64,000 nucleotides of DNA from assembly GCF_013141725.1 (NCBI RefSeq), contig NZ_WHNZ01000061.1, positions 1 through 64,000 of the forward strand. The letters are read 5' to 3'. Made by a program: the position numbers and the translations under genes. The notes beneath the pieces are model-generated. The model made no database searches, was not told the DNA's origin, and saw only the letters and a program-made list of their open reading frames with translations. Each line of letters begins with the position of its first letter. Position 1 is the stretch's first letter. The DNA comes from Paenibacillus planticolens (lineage in GTDB: Bacteria; Bacillota; Bacilli; Paenibacillales; NBRC-103111). Below, piece after piece: positions 42,155 to 51,183 of this stretch.

Positions 42155-42844
42155 TTAATAATCAAAAGACTCGTCTAGTATCTCAAATTCATCCTCGCTT
42201 GACTCACTGCTTAATTGTCCTAGCACCTTATTAACGACAGTTCCTGTGTATCCTCTACGCATCAGAAACGCAGCTGTTTTTCTTTTCTTATCGAATGTTT
42301 CGCCGGAAGTTTGCTTCCATTTCGTTTGGGCAAGCTTCATGGCCCCTGCTAATTCATCCTCCGGATTAATGTTCTCCATCGCATGTTTAACCAGCTCTTT
42401 GTGGATGCCTTTTTGCTGAAGCTCTTGACGCACAAGATTACGGCCTTTTTTTTGAGAAATGATACGGCTGTCCGTCCACATCTTCGCAAATTCCTCATCA
42501 TTGAGGTAATTCTGCGAGGCTAATTTCTCTATGACCCAATCGATAACTGGCGGTTCATAGCCCGTTTCTTTGAGCTTGCGTTTCAACTCGCTGGATGAAT
42601 GCGGACGTCGGCCGATCACGCGCAAAGCCTTCATGTAGGCGCTATTCTGCTCTTCATCTTGAATTATGCGTTCTATTTCTTCATGATTTACGATTTCCCC
42701 TTTTGATAAACGATGCTTAATCAAAATGTCTTCATGAACGGAAAAAGCGTATTCTTCATTCAAAAATATATTATAGCGGTGTTTGCCCCGCTTCTGCTTC
42801 TCCACCTTCGTGATTATGGACGGCTGTTGTTCTTCCTGTTCCAA
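42155..42844 (-). CDS. recX: Regulatory protein RecX
   Basis: 229 residues of three-helix repeats (ALRVIGRRPHSSSELKRKL, VIEKLASQNYLNDEEFA, FLMRRGYTGTVVNKVLGQL). RecX modulates RecA filament growth. It follows recA; a terminator hairpin lies between, so only some transcripts reach it, which would keep RecX low relative to RecA. Its tail is acidic (ESSEDEFEILDE). Confidence 0.93.
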   Translation of the reverse strand: MEQEEQQPSIITKVEKQKRGKHRYNIFLNEEYAFSVHEDILIKHRLSKGEIVNHEEIERIIQDEEQNSAYMKALRVIGRRPHSSSELKRKLKETGYEPPVIDWVIEKLASQNYLNDEEFAKMWTDSRIISQKKGRNLVRQELQQKGIHKELVKHAMENINPEDELAGAMKLAQTKWKQTSGETFDKKRKTAAFLMRRGYTGTVVNKVLGQLSSESSEDEFEILDESFDY

Positions 42845-42866
42845 CCTCTCAGCTCCTTTTAATAAA

Positions 42867-42902
42867 TGAAAGCACCTTAACCCGAGGTTTAAGGTGCTTT
42901 CA
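42867..42902 (-). terminator. recA terminator / attenuator before recX
   Basis: TGAAAGCACCTTAA pairs with TTAAGGTGCTTTCA (14 bases) around a short loop. The T run after it is short, consistent with partial read-through into recX. Confidence 0.75.
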
Positions 42903-42922
42903 TGGTATGATCTTGTCGAACT

Positions 42923-43966
42923 TTAGTCGATAGCCTCTTCCAACTCTTCATCTTCATCGTCAATATTTGGCCCAACTGCGACAATCAAGTTGCTGTTCTC
43001 ACGAATTTTTTGCTCGATTGTTTCGGTGATTGCTTTGTTATCTTTCAAAAATTGCTTCGCATTCTCACGACCTTGACCTAGGCGTTCGCCTTCATAGGAA
43101 TACCATGCTCCGCTTTTATTAACGATATCCATCTCTGTCCCGATATCAATAATACTGCCTTCACGTGAAATCCCTTCGCCGTACATAATATCCACTTCCG
43201 CTTGTTTGAACGGAGGCGCTACTTTATTCTTAACGACCTTAATTCTCGTGCGGTTACCCACCATGTCATTGCCTTGCTTGATTGTTTCAATGCGTCGAAC
43301 ATCCAGTCGAACAGAAGAGTAGAATTTCAGCGCACGGCCACCGGGAGTTGTCTCCGGGTTACCGAACATTACGCCAACTTTCTCACGCAGTTGGTTAATG
43401 AAAATCGCAATAACCTTCGATTTGTTGATCGCACCGGAAAGCTTACGAAGTGCTTGCGACATAAGACGGGCTTGCAGACCCACATGGGAATCCCCCATCT
43501 CGCCCTCAATCTCTGCTTTAGGCACGAGAGCCGCGACGGAGTCGATAACGATAATGTCTACGGCGCCGCTTCTTACAAGCGCTTCTGCGATCTCTAGAGC
43601 TTGCTCGCCCGTATCCGGCTGGGAAAGCAACAACTCATCTATGTTAATGCCGAGCTTACTTGCATAAGAAGGATCCAAAGCGTGCTCTGCATCGATAAAT
43701 GCAGCCTGTCCGCCAACCTTTTGGACTTCAGCGATAGCATGTAAAGCTACTGTTGTTTTACCTGAGGATTCAGGTCCGTATACTTCAATAATTCTTCCGC
43801 GTGGGAATCCACCTATGCCAAGTGCAATATCAAGGGCTAGTGCTCCGCTTGAAATCGTTTCAACTTGCATATGAGTCGATTCACCAAGCTTCATGATGGA
43901 GCCTTTACCGAATTGTTTCTCAATTTGTCGTAATGCATTATCAAGTGCTGCGCGACGGTCTGTCAA
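42923..43966 (-). CDS. recA: RecA recombinase
   Basis: About 347-350 residues. Walker A GPESSGKTT (about 63-71), Walker B IVIDSVAAL, loop L2 FINQLREKVGVMFGNPETTPGG and acidic C-terminus (DDEDEELEEAID). Start: a TTG at 43966 is better placed after GAAGGA than the GTG at 43975; both give ordinary RecA. A promoter and LexA-type box lie upstream. recA-recX order is standard; cinA is upstream as in B. subtilis. Confidence 0.97.
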   Translation of the reverse strand: MTDRRAALDNALRQIEKQFGKGSIMKLGESTHMQVETISSGALALDIALGIGGFPRGRIIEVYGPESSGKTTVALHAIAEVQKVGGQAAFIDAEHALDPSYASKLGINIDELLLSQPDTGEQALEIAEALVRSGAVDIIVIDSVAALVPKAEIEGEMGDSHVGLQARLMSQALRKLSGAINKSKVIAIFINQLREKVGVMFGNPETTPGGRALKFYSSVRLDVRRIETIKQGNDMVGNRTRIKVVKNKVAPPFKQAEVDIMYGEGISREGSIIDIGTEMDIVNKSGAWYSYEGERLGQGRENAKQFLKDNKAITETIEQKIRENSNLIVAVGPNIDDEDEELEEAID

Positions 43967-43997
43967 AACACTCACTTCCTTCTATCATTATAGGTAT

Positions 43998-44026
43998 ATG
44001 ATAACTTGTTTCGGGGTGTTTGCCAA
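43998..44026 (-). promoter_or_regulatory. SigA promoter of recA
   Basis: TTGGCA and TATCAT with exactly 17 bases between them, about 25 bases before the start region. Confidence 0.7.
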
Positions 44027-44035
44027 GTATTTTTT

Positions 44036-44049
44036 CGAACATACATTCG
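44036..44049 (-). promoter_or_regulatory. LexA (SOS) box of recA
   Basis: CGAACATACATTCG closely fits the Bacillus SOS operator CGAAC-N4-GTTCG, differing at one position of the right half (ATTCG for GTTCG). It lies just upstream of the -35 box. Confidence 0.75.
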
Positions 44050-44067
44050 ACTTTTTCGCGAACAAAC

Positions 44068-44103
44068 AAAAAACCGTAACAAAGTTATCGCTTTGCTACG
44101 GTT
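44068..44103 (-). terminator. Terminator of cinA
   Basis: AACCGTAACAAAG (44072-44084) pairs with CTTTGCTACGGTT (44091-44103), followed by a T run on the minus strand. It separates cinA from the recA promoter. Confidence 0.85.
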
Positions 44104-44137
44104 CTTCCGTTAACACTTCTTTAATTATATGCGAACT

Positions 44138-45388
44138 CTATATTTCTTTCAACTGTTTCCATAAATGATAGAGCGCACTCTTCGCTGACCTGTGTTTAAT
44201 AGACTCCCGGTTTCCGGAAAGCTGCAAGGCAATCACTTCGGTATCTCCATTCTTTTGTGCAAAACCTATGTAAACCAGCCCCACCGGCTTGCCTTCGGAA
44301 GTGCCTGGACCGGCTACTCCCGTAACGGAGATGCCAAAGTCGCTTCCGGCCTCCGTCACCAAGTTTTTCGCTAAAATGGCCGCCGTTTCACTGCTCACCG
44401 CTCCTGGAGCTTCTTCGCCTTCCAGCACCTCCATAGGAACTCCGAGCAGCTTATGCTTTAGCGCATTCGAATAGCAAATAATTCCGCCAAGAAAAGAGTT
44501 CGAACTTCCCGGAATCGAAGTAATTAAATCACTAAGCAAGCCCCCTGTGCAGCTTTCAGCGACAGCCAGAGTCAACTTGCGCTCATCTAACATTTTCAGC
44601 ACGATCGTTTCAATCGGAACATCTTGGTCTGCATAAATATGCTGACCTAAGCGATTTCTAATCTCCTGCTCGGTTGCGAATAGTTTGCTCTCGCCTTCTT
44701 CGATGGAGTGCGCACGCGTCGTTAAGCGAATCGTCACTTCGCCTTCTTTGGCATAAGGAGCAATGGTTGGATCGGACTGGGCTTGTATCAAATCAAGCAG
44801 TTGATGCTCTAAATTGGATTCGCCGATGCCGGCAAATTTGAGCATTTTGGAATACAGCGGAACTTCATCTTGCATAACCGTACGCAGCCAAGGAACCGCA
44901 TACTTCGTGAACATGGGCTTCATTTCTTTCGGAGGTCCCGGAAGCAGGATGAAATGCGTCCCCTCATAGGTGAGGGCAACGCCAACTGCAAGCCCTGTTT
45001 CGTTATGCAACGGATCGCTGCCTTCAAGCATTAGCGCTTGGCGTCTGTTGCTTTCAACCATATGGATTCCGCGTGAATGGAACATTTCTGTGATTGCTTG
45101 CATGGATGGCTCATGAATGACCAGCTGACGGCCTGTATACGCCGCTAGGACATCTTTGGTCAGGTCATCTTGGGTTGGGCCAAGCCCGCCTGTACAAATG
45201 ACGACATCCGCCCTGGAAGCGGCTAATTTGAGGCTTTCTAATAATCTCTGTTCATTATCGCCGACTACCGTCTGGAAATACATGTCTACGCCAATCGCAG
45301 CACATTCCCTGGAAAGGAATTGCGCGTTCGTATTTACAATTTGGCCAAGCAAGAGCTCTGTTCCAACAGCAATAATTTCTGCTTTCAT
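44138..45388 (-). CDS. cinA: Competence/damage protein CinA
   Basis: 416 residues; ATG at 45388 follows GAGGAGG by eight bases. N-terminal MoCF-like domain (about 1-170, VGTELLLGQIVNTNAQ, CTGGLGPTQDDLT) and C-terminal CinA nicotinamide-nucleotide amidase domain (about 250-416, AVAESCTGGLLSDLITSIPGSS, with catalytic Ser; VTGVAGPG). It lies just after pgsA's terminator and before recA, as in competent Bacilli. Confidence 0.93.
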   Translation of the reverse strand: MKAEIIAVGTELLLGQIVNTNAQFLSRECAAIGVDMYFQTVVGDNEQRLLESLKLAASRADVVICTGGLGPTQDDLTKDVLAAYTGRQLVIHEPSMQAITEMFHSRGIHMVESNRRQALMLEGSDPLHNETGLAVGVALTYEGTHFILLPGPPKEMKPMFTKYAVPWLRTVMQDEVPLYSKMLKFAGIGESNLEHQLLDLIQAQSDPTIAPYAKEGEVTIRLTTRAHSIEEGESKLFATEQEIRNRLGQHIYADQDVPIETIVLKMLDERKLTLAVAESCTGGLLSDLITSIPGSSNSFLGGIICYSNALKHKLLGVPMEVLEGEEAPGAVSSETAAILAKNLVTEAGSDFGISVTGVAGPGTSEGKPVGLVYIGFAQKNGDTEVIALQLSGNRESIKHRSAKSALYHLWKQLKEI

Positions 45389-45410
45389 CCAAGCTTCCTC
45401 CTCAAAATAG

Positions 45411-45436
45411 AAAAAAACCAATAGGTTGCCCTATTG
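45411..45436 (-). terminator. Terminator of the rimO-pgsA operon, overlapping the pgsA stop
   Basis: CAATAGG (45419-45425) and CCTATTG (45430-45436) form a perfect stem with a four-base loop, then seven T on the minus strand. The pgsA stop codon (45431-45433) lies inside the stem. Confidence 0.85.
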
Positions 45437-46018
45437 TGTCTTTTCTGAAAAATCTATGACATGCTTATTCTTAACAAAATACTCGATTCCTGAGTAGACC
45501 GTAATAATGGCCGCTGCCCAACTTGCAATGACATCAAAGGGAATGTGCAAAAACGTAAACGGAAAATTATTGATAAGCAGAGCAATGATGGCTGTGATCT
45601 GAGCTGCCGTCTTCGCTTTCCCCCATTTGCTAGCGGCCATCACTGTACCTTCCAAAAGAGCAATTTGGCGAAGACCTGTAACTGCCCACTCTCTGCTGAT
45701 AATGACAATGACAATCCAAGCATCTACTTTATCCATTTCCACTAATGAAACGAGCACAGCCGTAACAAGCAGCTTGTCCGCCAAAGGATCAAGCAGCTTG
45801 CCCAAATTAGTTACAAGATTGCGCTTTCTGGCAATATAACCGTCTAAACTATCCGTGCTCGCTGCAATAATGAAGATCAAAGCAGCAATAATTTGATTAT
45901 ACGTAATGCTAAATTCCTCAATCCGTATATGAGGGAATTTGACCTTAATCAACAAAAAAAACATGATGATCGGTACTAGTAAAATCCTCGCAACGGTGAT
46001 GCGGTTGGCCAGGTTCAT
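45431..46018 (-). CDS. pgsA: CDP-diacylglycerol-glycerol-3-phosphate 3-phosphatidyltransferase
   Basis: 195 residues, four to five membrane helices. The CDP-alcohol phosphatidyltransferase motif D-G-x2-A-R-x8-G-x3-D-x3-D is complete in DSLDGYIARKR / LGKLLDPLADK (about 54-80). It makes phosphatidylglycerol phosphate. Its start overlaps the rimO stop by four bases (ATGA). Confidence 0.95.
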   Translation of the reverse strand: MNLANRITVARILLVPIIMFFLLIKVKFPHIRIEEFSITYNQIIAALIFIIAASTDSLDGYIARKRNLVTNLGKLLDPLADKLLVTAVLVSLVEMDKVDAWIVIVIISREWAVTGLRQIALLEGTVMAASKWGKAKTAAQITAIIALLINNFPFTFLHIPFDVIASWAAAIITVYSGIEYFVKNKHVIDFSEKTQ

Positions 46019-47343
46019 GCAATTACCTCCCCGGATAAGTCAAACTCATAGGAGTGGGTAATGCGCACTTTAGCAAGCTCGCCGATCGTCAGCTTACCGT
46101 TCGATACGAATACTTCGCCATCGATTTCCGGAGCATCGAATTGAGAACGCCCGATGTATACATCGCTTCTGCCATCGTAACGCTCGATTAACACGTCGAT
46201 TTCTTGACCGATACGGCGCCCGCCGCGGATATTCGAAATTTCACGTTGAATTTCCATAATCGCATTCGCACGGTACTCTTTCACATCGTCAGGGACTTGA
46301 TTCGGCAGACGAGCTGCCGGCGTATCGTCTTCTTTGGAATAGGCGAACACACCGAGACGATCAAACTGCACATCGCGAACAAACTGTTTCAAATTCTCGA
46401 AATCCTCTTCCGTTTCGCCAGGGAAGCCGACAATCAGTGAAGTACGCAGCGCAACATCCGGGATCGATTCACGAATTTTGCGAACCAGCTCGCGAGTATC
46501 CTTTTGACGTCCAGGTCTGCGCATGCGCTTAAGAATCGAATCTTCGCTGTGTTGAAGCGGCATGTCGATGTACTTGCATACTTTTGGATTCGTCGCCATC
46601 ACTTCAATCAGCTCATCGCTAAAGAAACCAGGGTAAGCATAGTGCAGACGCACCCATTCAATGCCTTCTACCTCGCTCACTTTATTGAGAAGTGTAGGCA
46701 GCATGAAGCTATCATAAAGATCGGTTCCATAATTAGTAGAATCCTGCGCGATCAAGCTAATCTCTTTAACGCCTTGGGAAGCCAAGTTGGCCACTTCCGC
46801 TACAATGGACTCCATGCTTCTGCTCTTAAAGCTCCCCCGCATGATCGGAATGCTGCAAAATGTACACGCATTATCACAGCCTTCGGCAATCTTCACATAC
46901 GCCGTGTATCTAGGAGTAGTAACGAGCCTTGGCAGGTCCGCATCATAATTAAATACCGGATTCCCGACGAGAACCGGTCTTTTTCCGCGAAGAGCTTCAT
47001 CTACGATGTGATTGATTTTATCAAAATCTCCCGTTCCCACGATTCCGTCAATCTCCGGCATTTCGTCCAGCAGCTGCTTCTTGTAACGTTGTGTTAAGCA
47101 GCCTGAAACGATAAGTGCCTTCAGATTCGCTGTTTCTTTCAGTTCTGCCATATCCAAAATTGTATTCACGGATTCTTCTTTCGCCGCATCAATGAACCCG
47201 CAAGTGTTCACGATAATGACAGTGGCTTCTTCCTTGCTGTCTACAAGTTGAAAACCACGCCCATGTATTAATCCTGCCATAATCTCGGAATCGACCATAT
47301 TCTTTTCGCATCCGAGGGTTACTACTTTAACCTTTTCTGTCAT
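46015..47343 (-). CDS. rimO: Ribosomal protein S12 methylthiotransferase RimO
   Basis: About 442 residues. UPF0004 domain with VTLGCEKNMVDSE, VNTCGFIDAAKEE and VSGCLTQRY; radical SAM CxxxCxxC in CDNACTFCSIPIMRG (about 145-160); TRAM domain at the C-terminus. The GFID and the EKN/VDSE patterns mark RimO, not MiaB or MtaB. It thiomethylates an Asp in ribosomal protein S12. ATG at 47343 is chosen because the upstream codons overlap GGAGG, though spacing is long (about 11). B. subtilis lacks rimO at this locus, so this is a difference in the otherwise collinear block. Confidence 0.94.
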   Translation of the reverse strand: MTEKVKVVTLGCEKNMVDSEIMAGLIHGRGFQLVDSKEEATVIIVNTCGFIDAAKEESVNTILDMAELKETANLKALIVSGCLTQRYKKQLLDEMPEIDGIVGTGDFDKINHIVDEALRGKRPVLVGNPVFNYDADLPRLVTTPRYTAYVKIAEGCDNACTFCSIPIMRGSFKSRSMESIVAEVANLASQGVKEISLIAQDSTNYGTDLYDSFMLPTLLNKVSEVEGIEWVRLHYAYPGFFSDELIEVMATNPKVCKYIDMPLQHSEDSILKRMRRPGRQKDTRELVRKIRESIPDVALRTSLIVGFPGETEEDFENLKQFVRDVQFDRLGVFAYSKEDDTPAARLPNQVPDDVKEYRANAIMEIQREISNIRGGRRIGQEIDVLIERYDGRSDVYIGRSQFDAPEIDGEVFVSNGKLTIGELAKVRITHSYEFDLSGEVIA

Positions 47344-47418
47344 GAAAGAAACAACCTCCAATAGTCCTAAAAACGCTCCCTACAAGTATAATACAAGCCC
47401 TATAGGGTGTCAAAATGT

Positions 47419-47441
47419 AAAAACCCCCTAGATACAGGGGG
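47419..47441 (-). terminator. Terminator of yajQ
   Basis: CCCCCTA (47424-47430) and GGGGG (47437-47441) form a GC stem, followed by TTTTT on the minus strand. The hairpin lies downstream of yajQ and before rimO. Confidence 0.8.
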
Positions 47442-47470
47442 ATTCTCTTGCAATAACGTCGTATGTATGG

Positions 47471-47962
47471 CTATTTTAAGTTTACAAATTGCAAATCAAG
47501 AGGAATGTCTGCCTTGCGGAGCAACGCGATGACAGCTTGCAGATCATCTCTGCTCTTCCCGGTAACCCGAATTTGATCGCCTTGAACTTGTGTTTTCACC
47601 TTAAGCTTGGAGTCACGAATAAGGATATTAATTTTCTTCGAATTTTCTTGATCGACACCTTGCTTCATGCTGATTTTCTGTCTGACAGTGGAGCCGGCAG
47701 CCGGTTCTACCTTACTGTAATCAAGATTTTTGATTGAAATCCCGCGTTTCGTCATTTTCGCATGCAGGATATCCAATACATTCTGCAGTTTGAATTCATC
47801 ATCGGAGGTGACGACCAATTGATCCTTCTCTAATTTAATGCTGCTTTTGCTGCCTTTAAAATCAAAGCGGGTCAATATCTCTTTTTCTGCCTGCTGAATG
47901 GCGTTATTTAATTCTTGCATATCCACCTTGGATACAATATCAAACGAGCTTTCTGAACTCAT
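47471..47962 (-). CDS. YajQ family nucleotide-binding protein (DUF520)
   Basis: 163 residues, full length for the family: SSFDIVSKVDMQELNNAIQQ at the start, DFKGSKSSIKL, and IRVTGKSRDDLQAVIALLRK near the end. Two RRM-like ferredoxin-fold domains; members bind tRNA, GTP or c-di-GMP in other bacteria. It lies between ymfM and rimO with its own terminator. Specific role not visible. Confidence 0.93.
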   Translation of the reverse strand: MSSESSFDIVSKVDMQELNNAIQQAEKEILTRFDFKGSKSSIKLEKDQLVVTSDDEFKLQNVLDILHAKMTKRGISIKNLDYSKVEPAAGSTVRQKISMKQGVDQENSKKINILIRDSKLKVKTQVQGDQIRVTGKSRDDLQAVIALLRKADIPLDLQFVNLK

Positions 47963-48020
47963 CTTCGACCAAACACCCTTTCCATCAAATTACATTAGCA
48001 TTATAGCAAGAAGTCTTATA

Positions 48021-48057
48021 AAAAGAAACATCCCGCAGCTCCACGGCGCAGGATGTC
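48021..48057 (-). terminator. Terminator of the ymfM-like gene
   Basis: ACATCC (48029-48034) and GGATGT (48052-48057), with partly paired inner bases (GC/GC), are followed by T-rich sequence on the minus strand. Confidence 0.65.
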
Positions 48058-48106
48058 TCTGGGGAAATGATTCATTGCCCGGGAAAGCGCAGGAAATGCC
48101 AAAATG

Positions 48107-48979
48107 CTAGCTTTTCTGCAAATTTAACTGTACCCGCTTCGGATTAGGCGTATCGCCGACAGGAACTACGGTGCCATTAACGTTAAGCTCCAGCGCACTC
48201 GCCGCACCAACGTTCAAATAGGCTGAACTGGTTAAATCGAAGGTGTCTGTATCGCCCTCTTTGTATAGCTTCTGTCTAAGCATATCCTTAGCGCCTCCGT
48301 CTGAAAGAGCATCAACTCGAATCCAGCAGGAGCCTGTAATTTTCATCTGGATTTTCAAATTTGCAGTACCTGTAATCGTATAGTTGTCTACACCTTTTTC
48401 ATTACTGCTGAATTTAACTTGTACGGCCGGTGGCGTTGGTGTCAGCGTTGGGGTCGGAAGAGGCACCACTTTACCTTCACTGGACGCATACGTTGATGTA
48501 GTCGGCGTCGTGCCTGCCCCAGGATTCGTGGAATTCGTTATTCTCGGCGACTGCGTTTGAGAAGACTTATCCCCTACCGGCGTTCCCTTGTAATTCTTAT
48601 ATGTATAATAGTACACAATTCCGAAAATGAGCAAAATAAAACAAATAAACATAACGCTGGAAGCCCACCGGCTCATTTTCTCCGTATTGCGAACGCTCGT
48701 TCTATTCTTGCGAATCGTTTCTACAACCGGCTTTTCCACGACTGGAGAAGGATTCGTTGTTTCGTACATATTCAGCACTTCAGTTGGATCCAGTCCTACC
48801 GCTTCCGCGTAGCTTTTAATGAAAGCCCGCACATAGAAGCTTCCAGGCAGCACTTTATAGTTTCCTTCCTCAATGGCTTCAAGGTAGCGTTTGCGAATTT
48901 TTGTAACTTCCTGCAAATCATCAAGCGAAATCTTCTTTTCCAATCGTGTCTTACGTAAAATGTATCCAAGATCAGACAT
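48107..48979 (-). CDS. RodZ/YmfM-like membrane protein with HTH domain
   Basis: 290 residues; ATG at 48979 follows GAGGAGG by eight bases. N-terminal XRE-like HTH (about 4-70, LRKTRLEKKISLDDLQEVTKI), one membrane helix (about 105-130, FICFILLIFGIVYYYTY), a Thr/Pro-rich extracellular linker and a C-terminal DUF4115 beta domain. The layout is that of RodZ, which links MreB to the cell-wall machinery; YmfM in B. subtilis is the counterpart at this locus. Confidence 0.88.
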   Translation of the reverse strand: MSDLGYILRKTRLEKKISLDDLQEVTKIRKRYLEAIEEGNYKVLPGSFYVRAFIKSYAEAVGLDPTEVLNMYETTNPSPVVEKPVVETIRKNRTSVRNTEKMSRWASSVMFICFILLIFGIVYYYTYKNYKGTPVGDKSSQTQSPRITNSTNPGAGTTPTTSTYASSEGKVVPLPTPTLTPTPPAVQVKFSSNEKGVDNYTITGTANLKIQMKITGSCWIRVDALSDGGAKDMLRQKLYKEGDTDTFDLTSSAYLNVGAASALELNVNGTVVPVGDTPNPKRVQLNLQKS

Positions 48980-49028
48980 TATGGTCACCTCCTCGCGGGA
49001 ATCCTATTAGTTAATGACGTTACAAACC

Positions 49029-49802
49029 TTAAAAAGGTTCGGAAGTGTACGTAAAAGAATCGTAATTGATTTCCTCGTCCGGGCTGTTGCGAAGCTCAAT
49101 AATATAATCAAAGTGATTATATGTGTATTCGGATTCGCGAATAAATATATCCGGATGCTCAATGACCTTCGTCGAAGGCATCGCCATAATGTCCTGCAAC
49201 AAACTGTGATGCTTCTCATTCGAACGAATCGTGGAGACGATGCCGTCGATAATGAACACATTGTTAGGGGTCATTTCATCTTCGGATAATTGACTGCGGA
49301 CCGTTTGTCTAAGCAATGTCGAGGAGACAAATGTCCAACGTTTATTTGCGCAAACGCTGCCTGCGATGATGGACTCTGTTTTACCAACACGCGGCATACC
49401 GCGAAGTCCGATCACGTGGTTGCCATCCCGTTTAAACACCTCACCCAGGAAATCGACCAAAAGACCCAACTCATCGCGGGTAAAACGAAACGTTTTGCGG
49501 TCATCTGAATCGCGTTCAATATATCGTCCGTGGCGCACTGCTAAAATATCCACCAGTTTGGGTGGCCGCAGCGCCGTAATAGTAATATTATCTACTTTTT
49601 TCAACATTTTACCCATTAAGTCAATTTTTTCTTCATCATTCGTTTGAAGAAGCATGCCGCGCGTCCGATCTTCAACGCCGTTAATCGTCACAATATTAAT
49701 GTCCAACATCCCCATCAAGGAAGCAATATCTCCTAGGAGCCCGGGACGGTTTTTGTGAATCTTATACTCCATATACCATTCTTTAACGTCCAATCCTTCC
49801 AC
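49029..49802 (-). CDS. YmfK family protein (DUF3388), ACT domain plus P-loop
   Basis: 257 residues. It starts with an ACT-like segment (YKIHKNRPGLLGDIASLMG, INIVTINGVED). A Walker-A-like GMPRVGKTE occurs near residue 138. The C-terminus holds IIELRNSPDEEINYDSFTY. It matches the B. subtilis YmfK group in place and size. The start is uncertain: GTG at 49802 is used, but a TTG nine bases downstream is also possible. Function unknown. Confidence 0.82.
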   Translation of the reverse strand: MEGLDVKEWYMEYKIHKNRPGLLGDIASLMGMLDINIVTINGVEDRTRGMLLQTNDEEKIDLMGKMLKKVDNITITALRPPKLVDILAVRHGRYIERDSDDRKTFRFTRDELGLLVDFLGEVFKRDGNHVIGLRGMPRVGKTESIIAGSVCANKRWTFVSSTLLRQTVRSQLSEDEMTPNNVFIIDGIVSTIRSNEKHHSLLQDIMAMPSTKVIEHPDIFIRESEYTYNHFDYIIELRNSPDEEINYDSFTYTSEPF

Positions 49803-49892
49803 CTCATCACTGTATCTGTAACGTTCAATTTGTCATCTCATCAAATAAATTCTACAATTTTCGCTAAGTTCCTTCTCAAAAACGCATGAAAT

Positions 49893-50744
49893 TTATTTCA
49901 TTTTTAGTTCGGTAAGCTCTGTTGAATTGTAATTTATAGGACCTTTATGCCATGACTTACTTGTCATAGCAAGAAGCCGGTCATCTAAAATTTGCGGCCA
50001 GTTCAGTTCAGCCGATAAAGAGTTGGAGATATCCATCACGGATACGCCAATTGTCTTTGCTTTCTGCAATTGCGCCTCTGTCGCCGGGGAATAGAAAATG
50101 ATCCATTTTGCAAAATGCTGTCTCGTTTGAAAGGATAACTGCTGGAACCACTGTTCATTATTATCAAGCAAAACAATGTGATCCGCCTCCTCCGAAGGCG
50201 CCAATTCAGAAGGAATCGGGCGGTCGCTTCGGGTCACCCACTCCACGGTCACATTCTGAGCTAACAGATCTTGAATCCACTTCGTTTTCAACGATTCAAT
50301 CTGCTGTGCATCGATTTGCAGGAAAGCAGCCTGGTCAACTGCCGTGCTTGCGGTCCCATTCACATCAAGCTGACTTTGTAATAAAGTCCATTTACCCGTA
50401 TTCAGCCCTTGCTGAATCACTCCATTAGCCGATGGGAACAAATCGTTTCCGATAACATATATGTAGTCGTACGAGCTTGTTTTCAGCTTCGTGAGCACGC
50501 GATCATCAAGCGCTCCCAAATCATTGATCCAATCGTAAGCTATGAAATTGACATCTCTCCACTTTTGAAGAGCCGATCCAATTGCTTGTTTGGAAGGATC
50601 GGACAGATTGACGCTTGAGAGCATCAAGACAGACAATTTCTTCTCCATTAATTCCTGCTTAATGACAGGAATACCTCGATTTCCGCAGCCTGATACAAGG
50701 AAAGATAAGAGCAAAATCACAAGCATAGAACGTTTGATCTTCAT
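49893..50744 (-). CDS. Lipoprotein of unknown function
   Basis: 283 residues with a lipobox signal peptide (LVSGC, lipid Cys about residue 20). The mature part alternates short strands and helices and contains YDYIYVIGNDLFPSANGVIQQGL and ADHIVLLDNNEQWFQQL, which look like two alternating alpha/beta lobes of a type I periplasmic-binding (BMP/Med-like) fold. It lies between ymfK and ymfJ, where B. subtilis has nothing similar. The family is not firmly recognised. Confidence 0.78.
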   Translation of the reverse strand: MKIKRSMLVILLLSFLVSGCGNRGIPVIKQELMEKKLSVLMLSSVNLSDPSKQAIGSALQKWRDVNFIAYDWINDLGALDDRVLTKLKTSSYDYIYVIGNDLFPSANGVIQQGLNTGKWTLLQSQLDVNGTASTAVDQAAFLQIDAQQIESLKTKWIQDLLAQNVTVEWVTRSDRPIPSELAPSEEADHIVLLDNNEQWFQQLSFQTRQHFAKWIIFYSPATEAQLQKAKTIGVSVMDISNSLSAELNWPQILDDRLLAMTSKSWHKGPINYNSTELTELKMK

Positions 50745-50776
50745 TGACTTCGATTCCTTTCTACCTAAAAAGCGTG

Positions 50777-50803
50777 CAAAAGCCTCCGAAAGAGGAGGCT
50801 TTC
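50777..50803 (-). terminator. Terminator of the DUF3243 gene
   Basis: AAAGCCTCC pairs with GGAGGCTTT around a short loop, downstream of the DUF3243 stop. Confidence 0.85.
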
Positions 50804-50835
50804 ACATAGTACCTTATTGAATTGTAAAACGGTTA

Positions 50836-51087
50836 TTAACCTTTGTCTACTAATTTTACCATGAGGCGGGCAAGCGTGCGTTTCTCCTGCTCATCCCCTG
50901 CATCCCACAGCTCTTTAAGCACACGTTCCTGCTCATTTTCCGGGTCAACTTTATCTGCTAAAAATTCACCGATTTGAAAAGCGAGCTTGGAGATGGTTTC
51001 TTCGCTCATCCCTGCATGTCCGGCTTGACTGACACGCTCAGCCAGAAACTCTTTCCACTTATCAAATACTTTAAGTACCGTAGCCAT
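50836..51087 (-). CDS. YmfJ family protein (DUF3243)
   Basis: 83 residues, helical and acidic: VFDKWKEFLAERVSQAGHAG and VLKELWDAGDEQEKRTLARLMVKLVD. It matches DUF3243/YmfJ in size and place between ymfI and ymfK. A clear AGGAGG ribosome site precedes the ATG and a strong terminator follows. Function unknown. Confidence 0.9.
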   Translation of the reverse strand: MATVLKVFDKWKEFLAERVSQAGHAGMSEETISKLAFQIGEFLADKVDPENEQERVLKELWDAGDEQEKRTLARLMVKLVDKG

Positions 51088-51183
51088 TGTAAGAAGCCTC
51101 CTTTGAGTTGAGAGAAATGGTCATTACATAAGTAATATTCGCTTCTCCGTTTGGAATTATGCGCGGACTTCTTACAATAGCGA

